DNA of 64,000 bases from Cryomorpha ignava (GTDB taxonomy: Bacteria; Bacteroidota; Bacteroidia; Flavobacteriales_D; Cryomorphaceae), in contig NZ_JAAGVY010000018.1 in NCBI RefSeq assembly GCF_010686655.1, positions 1-64,000 on the forward strand, in the 5' to 3' direction. The notes below the pieces were generated by a model. The model was not told the origin of the DNA, did not search any database, and worked only from the letters and a program-made list of their open reading frames with translations. Positions 54,424 to 62,658 of this stretch are shown piece by piece. The position numbers and the translations under genes are program-made. Positions within the stretch are counted from its first letter, which is position 1, and each line of letters begins with the position of its first letter.

Positions 54424-57150
54424 ATGAACTTTTTGTACGAAAACATGATCTATTTGATACCGGTCATGGGAATTATTGGCCTGATCGTTATGGCCGTTAA
54501 GTCATCTTGGGTAACTAAGCAAGATGCGGGTGATGCCTCAATGGCACAATTAGCAAAATACATTGCCGATGGAGCAATGGCATTTTTGAAAGCCGAATGG
54601 AAGGTAATGACGTATTTCGTTGTTATTGCCGGATTGCTGCTCGCCTATTCAGGCACTCTTGTGGAGCATTCAAGCCCTATTATCGCCATTGCATTCGTAA
54701 TTGGTGCGGTACTATCAGCTTTCGCCGGATTTATAGGTATGCGCATTGCTACAAAAACCAACGTCCGTACTACACAAGCCGCCCGTACCAGTTTGGTTCA
54801 GGCATTGAAAGTTTCTTTTAATGGTGGTTCTGTAATCGGTCTCGGTGTTGCCGGATTGGCTGTACTCGGTATGGGATCGCTTTTCATTATATTGTATCAT
54901 TATTTTGTTCCCGAAGGAGCATTAATGACTGGTCCTGAAATGAGAACAGCCATCGAAGTTTTGGCTGGCTTCTCTCTTGGAGCCGAGTCTATTGCTCTTT
55001 TTGCGCGTGTAGGTGGTGGTATCTATACCAAAGCTGCCGATGTTGGTGCCGATCTTGTTGGAAAAGTTGAAGCGGGTATTCCCGAAGATGATCCACGAAA
55101 TCCTGCCACCATTGCAGATAATGTTGGAGACAACGTAGGTGATGTAGCCGGAATGGGCGCCGACTTATTCGGTTCATACGTAGCTACAATTCTTGCTACA
55201 ATGGTTTTGGGTCAGGAAATGACTTCCAATGATAATTTTGGCGGTATGGCCCCCATACTTTTGCCAATGGTAATCGCTGGTTTGGGTCTTATTTTCTCTA
55301 TTCTGGCTATGGGGCTTGTGCGTATTTCGGGCGAAAACAGCTCGGTGCAAGCCGCTCTTAACCGCGGTAACTGGGCATCTATAATTATGGTGGTCCTGGT
55401 TGCTTATCCTTTAACTACCTGGATGCTTCCCGAAACTTTAAGCCTTCGCGGATATGAATTCACAAATGTAGATGTATTCCTTGCTATTCTGGTCGGTTCT
55501 ATAGTAGGAGCCTTGATGAGTTGGGTTACAGAGTTTTATACGTCAATGGGTAAGCGTCCGGTAAATAGCATTATTCAGCAATCATCTACCGGTCACGCTA
55601 CAAATATTATCGGCGGTTTGGCTATGGGTATGCAATCTACTGTAGCTCCTATTCTTATTCTGGCTGCCGGTATTATCTTTTCTTACACTTTCGCAGGTCT
55701 TTATGGTGTTGCTATCGCAGCAGCTGGTATGATGGCCACCACGGCTATGCAGCTGGCTATTGATGGGTTTGGCCCTATAGCAGATAATGCGGGTGGTATT
55801 GCCGAAATGAGCGGTTTGCCTGAAGAGGTTCGCGGACGAACAGATAATCTTGATGCCGTAGGAAATACTACTGCAGCTACCGGAAAAGGATTTGCAATTG
55901 CATCTGCTGCACTTACAGCGCTTGCCCTTTTTGCCGCCTTTGTGGGTATTGCAGGTATCGACTCTATTGATATTTACAAAGCGCCCGTTTTGGCTATGCT
56001 TTTTGTTGGTGGTATGATTCCATTTATCTTTTCATCGCTTTGTATCTCGGCTGTAGGTCGCGCTGCTATGGCGATGGTGCGGGAAGTACGTCGTCAGTTT
56101 AAAGAAATTCCGGGAATAATGGAAGGTACTGCCACTCCCGAATATGAAAAATGTGTTGATATTTCAACCAAAGCTTCAATCCGTGAAATGGTTCTTCCGG
56201 GGGCTATTGCTATTCTTGCTCCCGTATTGGTTGGTTTTGGTTTTCTGGGGGTTTTTCCTGAAACGTCTTCAGCCGAAATGTTGGGTGGTTTACTTGCAGG
56301 TATTACCGTGAGTGGTGTATTGATGGGGATTTTCCAAAACAATGCCGGTGGTGCATGGGATAATGCCAAAAAATCTTTTGAAGCCGGAGTAATGGTAGAT
56401 GGTAAAATGGAATATAAAGGTTCTGAAGCACACAAAGCTTCTGTAACCGGAGATACTGTTGGAGATCCATTCAAAGATACTTCAGGGCCTTCTATGAATA
56501 TCCTTATTAAACTTACCTCAATTGTTGCTTTGATTATTGCTCCCCATATCGCTGTAGATTCTGCTAACGGTGGAATGATCAACAACGAATCTTCTATTAT
56601 TGGAACCGATGGCAGTTCAAATGAAAGAACAATCACTGATGGTTTTGAGGTTACGCCAAGCAACAGTTCATTTACCTGGGTGGCTAAAAAAGTTACCGGC
56701 CAGCACAATGGAAGCATTCACGCCATAGGTAAAGTGGAAATGGTAGAAAATCTTTTAATAGATGCAATGTTTGAGATTGATATGGAGTCTATTAAGGTGT
56801 TGGATTTGAAAGACGCTGAAAACAATGATAAACTCACCACGCATTTAATGAGCGAAGACTTTTTTGGTGTTGATCAATATCCAACTTCATTATTCCAAAT
56901 CACCAATTCTTCAAAAGACGGAACGGGTGCGTACGTTTTTGAAGGAGAGCTTACTATTAAAGGCAATAAGCAAAAAGTAAGTGGAGTGTACGATGTTATA
57001 GCGAGAGGAGATGACAATGTTATTACCGGAGCTTTTGACTTTGATAGAACTGATTACGATATAAAATACCGTTCAGGTCAGTTTTTTAGCGATCTGGGTG
57101 ATAAAATGATTTATGACGAGGTTTTAATCGGTTTTGAGATAAAACATTAA
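54424..57150 (+). CDS. hppA: Membrane-bound ion-translocating pyrophosphatase fused to a C-terminal YceI domain
   Basis: 908 residues; known membrane pyrophosphatases have about 660-780. Residues ~1-710 are a complete M-PPase with 16 helices: GGGIYTKAADVGADLVGKVE, EDDPRNPATIADNVGDNVGD and, near the end, TGDTVGDPFKDTSGPSMNIL, which carry the Asp/Lys PPi site. GNTTAATGKG has Ala and Gly at the two positions that mark the K+-dependent subfamily. Residues ~739-908 form a YceI-like lipocalin-type domain (NSSFTWVAKKVTGQHNGSIH; KVLDLKDAENNDKLTTHLMS; YPTSLFQI; AFDFDRTDYDIKYRSG). The M-PPase C-terminus is periplasmic, the usual YceI location, so the fusion is topologically sensible. It lies between pdhB and pdhA with its own promoter and terminator. 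Confidence 0.95.
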   Translation: MNFLYENMIYLIPVMGIIGLIVMAVKSSWVTKQDAGDASMAQLAKYIADGAMAFLKAEWKVMTYFVVIAGLLLAYSGTLVEHSSPIIAIAFVIGAVLSAFAGFIGMRIATKTNVRTTQAARTSLVQALKVSFNGGSVIGLGVAGLAVLGMGSLFIILYHYFVPEGALMTGPEMRTAIEVLAGFSLGAESIALFARVGGGIYTKAADVGADLVGKVEAGIPEDDPRNPATIADNVGDNVGDVAGMGADLFGSYVATILATMVLGQEMTSNDNFGGMAPILLPMVIAGLGLIFSILAMGLVRISGENSSVQAALNRGNWASIIMVVLVAYPLTTWMLPETLSLRGYEFTNVDVFLAILVGSIVGALMSWVTEFYTSMGKRPVNSIIQQSSTGHATNIIGGLAMGMQSTVAPILILAAGIIFSYTFAGLYGVAIAAAGMMATTAMQLAIDGFGPIADNAGGIAEMSGLPEEVRGRTDNLDAVGNTTAATGKGFAIASAALTALALFAAFVGIAGIDSIDIYKAPVLAMLFVGGMIPFIFSSLCISAVGRAAMAMVREVRRQFKEIPGIMEGTATPEYEKCVDISTKASIREMVLPGAIAILAPVLVGFGFLGVFPETSSAEMLGGLLAGITVSGVLMGIFQNNAGGAWDNAKKSFEAGVMVDGKMEYKGSEAHKASVTGDTVGDPFKDTSGPSMNILIKLTSIVALIIAPHIAVDSANGGMINNESSIIGTDGSSNERTITDGFEVTPSNSSFTWVAKKVTGQHNGSIHAIGKVEMVENLLIDAMFEIDMESIKVLDLKDAENNDKLTTHLMSEDFFGVDQYPTSLFQITNSSKDGTGAYVFEGELTIKGNKQKVSGVYDVIARGDDNVITGAFDFDRTDYDIKYRSGQFFSDLGDKMIYDEVLIGFEIKH

Positions 57151-57225
57151 GTCTATTTGGGTGATAAAAAGCTAACTCATCTTTTAAAATATTTAATGCT
57201 TAAGGCGGCTTATGTCAGCCTGTGT

Positions 57226-57260
57226 AAGGAGTAGTTCTTCGGGGCTGCTCCTTATTTTTT
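57226..57260 (+). terminator. Intrinsic terminator of hppA
   Basis: Stem AAGGAGTAG (57226-57234) with CTGCTCCTT (57245-57253), one wobble, then a T run. It separates hppA from pdhA. Confidence 0.8.
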
Positions 57261-57402
57261 ATATGGGTTTTTAATTTCATTTCCCATTCGCCGTACACGC
57301 AATTCACTTCGTTCAAAAGGCAAAACCAACTGCAACGCCATTTGATAAACAACAATAGGCAACGCTTTTGAACTTTTGGGATGTTTTCTAATTTCTGCAT
57401 TG

Positions 57403-57410
57403 TATATTTG
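57403..57410 (+). promoter_or_regulatory. Putative -7 box (TATATTTG) of pdhA-pdhC
   Basis: Exact TAnnTTTG match 21 bp before the pdhA start codon. Confidence 0.55.
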
Positions 57411-57430
57411 CCAATCGAATTTGAAACACT

Positions 57431-58468
57431 ATGGCAACGAAGACAAAAACGCCGCAAAAAAAGGCGGACGCAGCTAAGAAAACGAAGTTTCCGAAAACCA
57501 CTTATTTAAAGTGGTATGAGAGCATGCTTCTAATGCGCCGCTTTGAAGAGAAATGCGGTCAGCTTTATATTCAACAAAAATTTGGTGGATTTTGCCACCT
57601 CTATATTGGTCAGGAAGCTATCCTTGCAGGTATGGTATCGGCAATGGATAAAAACGACAGAGTAATTACTGCTTACCGCGACCACGTGCACCCCATTGCA
57701 TTGGGCACCGACCCAAAATATGTAATGGCAGAGCTTTACGGAAAAACTACCGGCCTAAGTAAAGGCAAAGGTGGTTCTATGCACATGTTTGACAAGGAGC
57801 GAAATCTATTTGGTGGTCACGGAATTGTGGGTGCGCAAATAGCTATGGGTGCTGGTATCGCTTTCGCGGATATGTATCGCGGAGATAAGAACGTAACCTA
57901 TTGCTTTATGGGCGATGGTGCTACCCGTCAGGGAATTTTGCACGAAACCTTTAATATGGCTATGACCTGGAAAATTCCGGTGGTGTATGTAATTGAAAAT
58001 AATAATTACGCCATGGGTACTTCGGTAGCTCGAACGTCTAATGTCGTAAATCTAAGCGAATTGGGCGAGAGTTATGATATGCCTGCACTTTCGGTTGATG
58101 CTATGCGCTGCGAAGATGTTCATGAAGCTTTTGCGACAGCCGCCAAACACGCACGTGAAGGTAAAGGGCCCTTTCTTTTGGAAATGAAAACGTATCGTTA
58201 CAAAGGCCACTCCATGTCTGATCCGGCAAAATACCGAACAAAAGAAGAAGTAGAATCTTATAAAGACAAAGATCCGATTACGGAAGTGAAGAAGGTTATT
58301 AAAGATCAAAAATGGATGACTGACGAAGACTTTAAGAAAATGGACAAAAAGATTAAAGAACAAGTTGATGCGAGTGTTACATTTGCTGACGAATCTCCAG
58401 ATCCGGATCCAATGGAACTTTACGAAGATGTTTATACACAAGAAGATTACCCATTTATAAAAGAATAA
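57431..58468 (+). CDS. pdhA: Pyruvate dehydrogenase E1 component, alpha subunit
   Basis: 345 residues. A short basic, low-complexity N-terminus (ATKTKTPQKKADAAKKTKFPK) precedes the E1-alpha domain: MLLMRRFEEKCGQLY, FCHLYIGQEAILAGM, HGIVGAQIAMGAGIAFAD. The thiamine-diphosphate motif is GDGATRQGILHETFNMA ... NNNYAMGTS. The phosphorylation-loop region YRYKGHSMSDPAKYR is also present. It oxidatively decarboxylates pyruvate with PdhB. Only 6 bp before pdhC. Confidence 0.96.
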   Translation: MATKTKTPQKKADAAKKTKFPKTTYLKWYESMLLMRRFEEKCGQLYIQQKFGGFCHLYIGQEAILAGMVSAMDKNDRVITAYRDHVHPIALGTDPKYVMAELYGKTTGLSKGKGGSMHMFDKERNLFGGHGIVGAQIAMGAGIAFADMYRGDKNVTYCFMGDGATRQGILHETFNMAMTWKIPVVYVIENNNYAMGTSVARTSNVVNLSELGESYDMPALSVDAMRCEDVHEAFATAAKHAREGKGPFLLEMKTYRYKGHSMSDPAKYRTKEEVESYKDKDPITEVKKVIKDQKWMTDEDFKKMDKKIKEQVDASVTFADESPDPDPMELYEDVYTQEDYPFIKE

Positions 58469-58474
58469 GTTTAC

Positions 58475-59875
58475 ATGGCAGAAGTAGTTAGAATGCCCAA
58501 GCTTAGCGACACCATGGAAGAAGGTGTGGTAGCTGAATGGCATAAAAAAGTAGGCGATAACGTAGAATCCGGAGATTTGCTTGCCGAAATAGAAACCGAT
58601 AAAGCAACCATGGAATTTGAATCTTTTCAGGATGGTGTGCTCCTGCATATCGGTGTTGAAAAAGGTGACTCTGCACCTGTTGACTCCATACTCGCTATCC
58701 TTGGCGAAAAAGGAGAGGATATTTCCGATTTGCTCGAGGGTGAAGGAAAAACGGATTCAAAGAAGAAAGAGAAAAAAGAAGATTCTGAAGATAAAGAAGA
58801 GAAGGAAAAGTCTGAATCACAATCTGAAGATGAATCTGCCGAATCTGAAAAAGACAAAGCCAAAAACGATTCTGAAAAAGACGGCTCTGAAGATGACGAT
58901 TCTGAAGATGAGGAATCTGATGAAAAAGCTGAAAAGTCTAAAAAAGATACCGATGAAGAATCTGATAAAGAATCTGAAGATAAGTCTTCTGAAAGTACAA
59001 AACGATCGTCATCCGACGGGCGCATTATTGCTTCTCCCTTGGCCAAACGTCTTGCTTCTGAAAAGGGAATAGATATTTCTGAGGTTCAGGGCAGCGGCGA
59101 CGGCGGAAGGATTATTAAGAAAGATGTAGAAAACTTTAAGCCATCTGCTAAGACTGCATCAGCAGCTTCAGCGTCCGTGCCGGGTAAAGAAAGCTATACC
59201 GAAGAAACGGTTTCGCAAATGCGTAAAACCATTGCCAAACGATTGGCAGAGAGCAAGTTTACCGCTCCGCATTTCTATCTCACAATGGAAATTGATATGG
59301 AAAATGCCATGTCTTCGCGCAAAGCCATAAACGAAGCTATTGAGCCGTCAAAAATTTCCATAAATGATATGGTTATTAAAGCGGTTGCAGCGGCCTTGAA
59401 GAAAAACCCAAAAGTGAATTCATCGTGGCTGGGCGATAAAATCAGGCACAATGAGCACGTGCATATTGGCGTTGCTGTGGCTGTTGATGAGGGACTTTTG
59501 GTTCCGGTTATTCGACATGCTGATCAAAAGTCGATGGTGAAGATTAACGAAGAAGTGGTTGATTTTGCCGGAAAGGCACGCAGCAAAAAATTGCAACCAA
59601 AAGACTGGGAAGGCAATACCTTTACCGTTTCTAACCTGGGAATGTACGGAATTGAAGAGTTTACCGCTATTATCAATCCACCCGATGCCTGCATTATGGC
59701 AATAGGTACAATTGTTGAAAAACCGGTTGTGCGTAAAGGACAAATTGTGGTAGGTCATACCATGAAAGTTACCCTTTCTTGCGATCACCGTGTGGTGGAT
59801 GGCGCTGTTGGTTCACAGTTTTTGAATACATTTAAAAGATATATGGAAAACCCGGTGATGATGCTCGCAGAGTAG
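58475..59875 (+). CDS. pdhC: Dihydrolipoamide acetyltransferase (PDH E2)
   Basis: 466 residues. One lipoyl domain with the lipoylated Lys43 in EIETDKATMEFES. Residues ~89-181 are an unusual linker made almost only of Ser, Glu, Asp and Lys (for example EDSEDKEEKEKSESQSEDES). Next come the peripheral-subunit-binding domain (SPLAKRLASEKGIDISEVQGSG) and the catalytic domain with the CoA-transferase motif CDHRVVDGAVGSQFL (HxxxDG). It transfers acetyl groups to CoA and forms the complex core. The E3 (lpd) gene is not in the window. Confidence 0.96.
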   Translation: MAEVVRMPKLSDTMEEGVVAEWHKKVGDNVESGDLLAEIETDKATMEFESFQDGVLLHIGVEKGDSAPVDSILAILGEKGEDISDLLEGEGKTDSKKKEKKEDSEDKEEKEKSESQSEDESAESEKDKAKNDSEKDGSEDDDSEDEESDEKAEKSKKDTDEESDKESEDKSSESTKRSSSDGRIIASPLAKRLASEKGIDISEVQGSGDGGRIIKKDVENFKPSAKTASAASASVPGKESYTEETVSQMRKTIAKRLAESKFTAPHFYLTMEIDMENAMSSRKAINEAIEPSKISINDMVIKAVAAALKKNPKVNSSWLGDKIRHNEHVHIGVAVAVDEGLLVPVIRHADQKSMVKINEEVVDFAGKARSKKLQPKDWEGNTFTVSNLGMYGIEEFTAIINPPDACIMAIGTIVEKPVVRKGQIVVGHTMKVTLSCDHRVVDGAVGSQFLNTFKRYMENPVMMLAE

Positions 59876-59877
59876 CC

Positions 59878-59943
59878 GCGCGATTTATCGCGCGGAACTC
59901 GAGTTTGGCTTTTGACCAAAAGCCGCGAGATTCATCGCGCGGA
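59878..59943. repeat. CGCG(A)-type palindromic repeats after pdhC
   Basis: Two related units, GCGCGATTTATCGCGCGGAA (59878-59897) and CGCGAGATTCATCGCGCGGAA (first base 59923), flank a GGCTTTT-GACC-AAAAGCC hairpin. Such units recur between genes in flavobacteria. Confidence 0.7.
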
Positions 59944-59985
59944 AATGAAAGCTTCATCATTTAAGAAGTAATATTGATTAAAAAG

Positions 59986-60009
59986 AGCCGCAACCATGCG
60001 GCTTTTTTT
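59986..60009 (+). terminator. Intrinsic terminator of pdhA-pdhC
   Basis: Stem AGCCGCA (59986-59992) with TGCGGCT (59997-60003), loop ACCA, then a T run. The ATG at 59996 lies inside it, so that ATG is not used as the recG start. Confidence 0.85.
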
Positions 60010-60040
60010 ATTTTTACCAATTCAAGGTTCACTACTGGTT

Positions 60041-62140
60041 TTGACTTCATTTTTAAATAACTCGCTCGAATTCATTAAAGGCGCCGGCACGGTAAAGGCC
60101 GAGCTGCTTGCGGCCGAGCTGGGAATCAGAACTGTGGGCGATATGCTTGAGCATTATCCATTCAGATATGTGGACCGCTCGCAGATTATGACTCTGGCAG
60201 ACTTGCGATCGCTCAACGATTTTGGACAGGTACGCGGAATTCTCGGCCCTCTGCGCGAAGAAGGCACCAATGTAAAAAAACGCCTTCGCGGAAGCTTTAC
60301 CGATAGCACCGGAAGCATAGAGCTCATTTGGTTTAAAGGGGTGAAATGGATGAAAGAAAATCTCCTTCCGGGAAATGAATACATGCTTTACGGCAAAGTG
60401 ACGAACTTTATGTCCAATCTCAATGTCGTTCATCCCGAGCTGGAGCGAATCATTGACAGCCGGATTCCCCAGGGGTACCTTCAGCCTATTTACAGTACCA
60501 CCGAAAAGCTGACCAAGAGAGGATTGAGCTCAAAAGGAATTGAAAAAATTATTGAAAATATTATTAGCCGACCCGAGTTGGCTGTTGAAGAAACCTTGCC
60601 TGATTATTTGCGCGAAAGCTTGGTGCTGGTTCCTAAAAAGAAAGCCATTATTGATATTCACCGGCCAAAATCACAGGCAGATATAAATCAGGCGAGTCGC
60701 AGATTAAAATTTGAAGAGTTATTTTATATCCAGCTGGAATTGTTGCTGAAAAAAGAGTTGCGCTCCAAGCAGGTCTCGGGATTTACTTTTGAAAATGTAG
60801 GCGACTATTTCAATACATTTTACGAAAAACATTTGCCATTTGAGCTCACCAATGCGCAGAAACGCGTGCTCCGTGAAGTGCGTCGCGATATGAAGTCCGG
60901 CACTCAAATGAATCGCTTGCTTCAGGGCGATGTGGGTAGCGGAAAAACGATTGTGGCTGCGCTCGCTGCGCTAATCGCAATAGACAATGGTTTCCAGGCA
61001 TGCATTATGGCACCAACCGAAATTTTGGCAGGGCAGCACTATCAAACTATTAGCGAGCTGCTGGGCGAGATGAATATCAAAATTGATTTGCTAACAGGTT
61101 CGGTAAAAACCAAGCGCCGACGCGAAATAGACGAAGCCTGCACATCGGGCGAACTGCATATTTTGATAGGCACCCATGCGCTCCTTGAAGACAAGGTGAC
61201 ATTCAAAAATCTGGGTCTTGCTATCATTGATGAGCAACACCGATTTGGGGTGGCGCAACGCGCAAAACTTTGGAAGAAAAACACAAGGCCACCACATATT
61301 TTGGTCATGACAGCTACGCCTATTCCGCGCACGCTTTCTATGACGCTCTATGGCGACCTCGATGTTAGCGTAATTGACGAGCTACCACCGGGAAGAAAAG
61401 ACGTGCAAACCATGCATGTAAAAGACAACGCACGCCTGCGGATATTTGGTTTTATGGAAGATCAGATTCGCCGCGGCAGGCAGATTTATGTGGTTTATCC
61501 CCTAATAGAAGAGTCGAAGGTGCTCGATTTGAAAGACCTGATGGATGGGTATGAAAGCATTGCCCGTCGTTTTCCAACACCAAAATATCAAATCAGCATT
61601 GTACACGGCCGCATGAAACCTGCTGACAAGGATTTTGAAATGAACCGCTTTGTAAAAGGCGAAACCCAGATTATGGTGGCTACAACAGTTATTGAAGTTG
61701 GGGTAAACGTGCCAAATGCATCGGTCATGATTATTGAAAGTGCGCAGCGATTTGGACTTTCACAATTGCACCAGCTGCGCGGCAGGGTGGGGCGTGGTGC
61801 CGAGCAATCATACTGTGTGTTGGCTACAGACGTAAAGCTAAGTTCTGAAGCGCGCCTCCGTATGAAAACGATGTGCGAAACAAATGATGGATTTAGAATT
61901 GCCGAAGTAGATTTGAACTTGCGTGGCCCGGGCGACTTGATGGGTACCCAGCAAAGTGGAATCGTCGGTTTAAAACTCGCCGATTTGGTTACCGATGTAA
62001 AAGTGCTGCAATACGCCCGAAATACCGTTATGGATATTCTGGAAGAAGATCCTAATCTCAAGTTGGAAAAACATTTGCCGGTAAGGAAAAAAGCGATTGA
62101 TATTATGAAGAATAAACCGAATTGGAGTAGGATTTCTTAA
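60041..62140 (+). CDS. recG: ATP-dependent DNA helicase RecG
   Basis: 699 residues from a TTG at 60041 (TSFLNNSLEFIKGAGTVKAELL), which matches RecG N-termini; the ATG at 59996 is part of the terminator stem and would add a meaningless leader. Wedge OB domain (residues ~50-170), then helicase motifs: LLQGDVGSGKTIVAALAAL (Walker A), DEQHRFGVAQR (DEQH box), MTATPIPRTL, and the TRG-like VEVGVNVPNASVMIIESAQRFGLSQLHQLRGRVGRG. It reverses forks and processes branched DNA. Single gene after the pdhC terminator. Confidence 0.96.
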   Translation: MTSFLNNSLEFIKGAGTVKAELLAAELGIRTVGDMLEHYPFRYVDRSQIMTLADLRSLNDFGQVRGILGPLREEGTNVKKRLRGSFTDSTGSIELIWFKGVKWMKENLLPGNEYMLYGKVTNFMSNLNVVHPELERIIDSRIPQGYLQPIYSTTEKLTKRGLSSKGIEKIIENIISRPELAVEETLPDYLRESLVLVPKKKAIIDIHRPKSQADINQASRRLKFEELFYIQLELLLKKELRSKQVSGFTFENVGDYFNTFYEKHLPFELTNAQKRVLREVRRDMKSGTQMNRLLQGDVGSGKTIVAALAALIAIDNGFQACIMAPTEILAGQHYQTISELLGEMNIKIDLLTGSVKTKRRREIDEACTSGELHILIGTHALLEDKVTFKNLGLAIIDEQHRFGVAQRAKLWKKNTRPPHILVMTATPIPRTLSMTLYGDLDVSVIDELPPGRKDVQTMHVKDNARLRIFGFMEDQIRRGRQIYVVYPLIEESKVLDLKDLMDGYESIARRFPTPKYQISIVHGRMKPADKDFEMNRFVKGETQIMVATTVIEVGVNVPNASVMIIESAQRFGLSQLHQLRGRVGRGAEQSYCVLATDVKLSSEARLRMKTMCETNDGFRIAEVDLNLRGPGDLMGTQQSGIVGLKLADLVTDVKVLQYARNTVMDILEEDPNLKLEKHLPVRKKAIDIMKNKPNWSRIS

Positions 62141-62145
62141 TTAGC

Positions 62146-62180
62146 TACAAGCTTTAAGCTACAAGCTGCAAGCTTCAGGC
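62146..62180. repeat. AGCTACAAGCTTTAAGC-type repeats
   Basis: Short imperfect units (AGCTACAAGCTTTAAGCTAC, AAGCTGCAAGCTTCAGGC) related to those at 47299-47384. They lie just after the recG stop. Confidence 0.6.
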
Positions 62181-62191
62181 ACGCGCCCAGG

Positions 62192-62525
62192 CTCGCGTCC
62201 CGCGAGGCTGTTGTTACTCTGGCGTGTCGCCAGGATTTATTTAAGATATGTTAGTGTTAGAAGAGTGAATTTCCGCAAGAGTTTTCTGGAGTTGATAAAT
62301 TTCATAAGGGAAAAGAGCTTAGCCATTATGTTTGGTTTCAGCTACTCGCCCAGGCTCGCGTCTCCGCGAGGCTGTTTTACTCTGGCGTCTCGCCAGAGAT
62401 TGACTTAAGTAAAGTTTATTTGCAGGGAAGTCATTCCTTTAAAAAACGGTTTAGCATATGATAGTTGATCTTTCGCAATAGAACCTGGCGGGACGCCAGA
62501 CAAAGCCACCCTCGCGGGACGCGAG
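62192..62525. repeat. Three copies of the double-hairpin repeat
   Basis: Copies at 62192-62233, 62355-62396 and, inverted, 62485-62525. Each has a CTCGCG/CGCGAG hairpin and a CTGGCG/CGCCAG hairpin 11-12 nt apart. Stems are conserved while loops differ (TCC, TCTC, TGT, TCT, GGA), implying selection or replication of the structure. The same unit occurs once at 16854-16894. No gene is in this 62141-62658 gap. Confidence 0.85.
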
Positions 62526-62630
62526 CGTTTGCATCAATGAGAAAGTCTCGCGACAAGAGACTAAAAACCCACCAAATTCTTAGCTCGTGACTGCGAAGCG
62601 AAGCGTAGCACCAATTACCCCATTAATTTT

Positions 62631-62638
62631 TAGCTTTG
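62631..62638 (+). promoter_or_regulatory. Putative -7 box (TAGCTTTG) of pheT
   Basis: Exact TAnnTTTG match 21 bp before the pheT start codon. Confidence 0.55.
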
Positions 62639-62658
62639 TCGCTTAAAGTTTTTTTAAG

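Noticed and set aside
56094-56717. 207-residue antisense ORF inside hppA
   Set aside because: Shadow of the conserved pyrophosphatase frame; no family motif and no promoter.
58627-59046. Long antisense Ser-rich ORF opposite pdhC
   Set aside because: It is the mirror of the Ser/Glu/Asp/Lys linker codons; no start context, no independent features.
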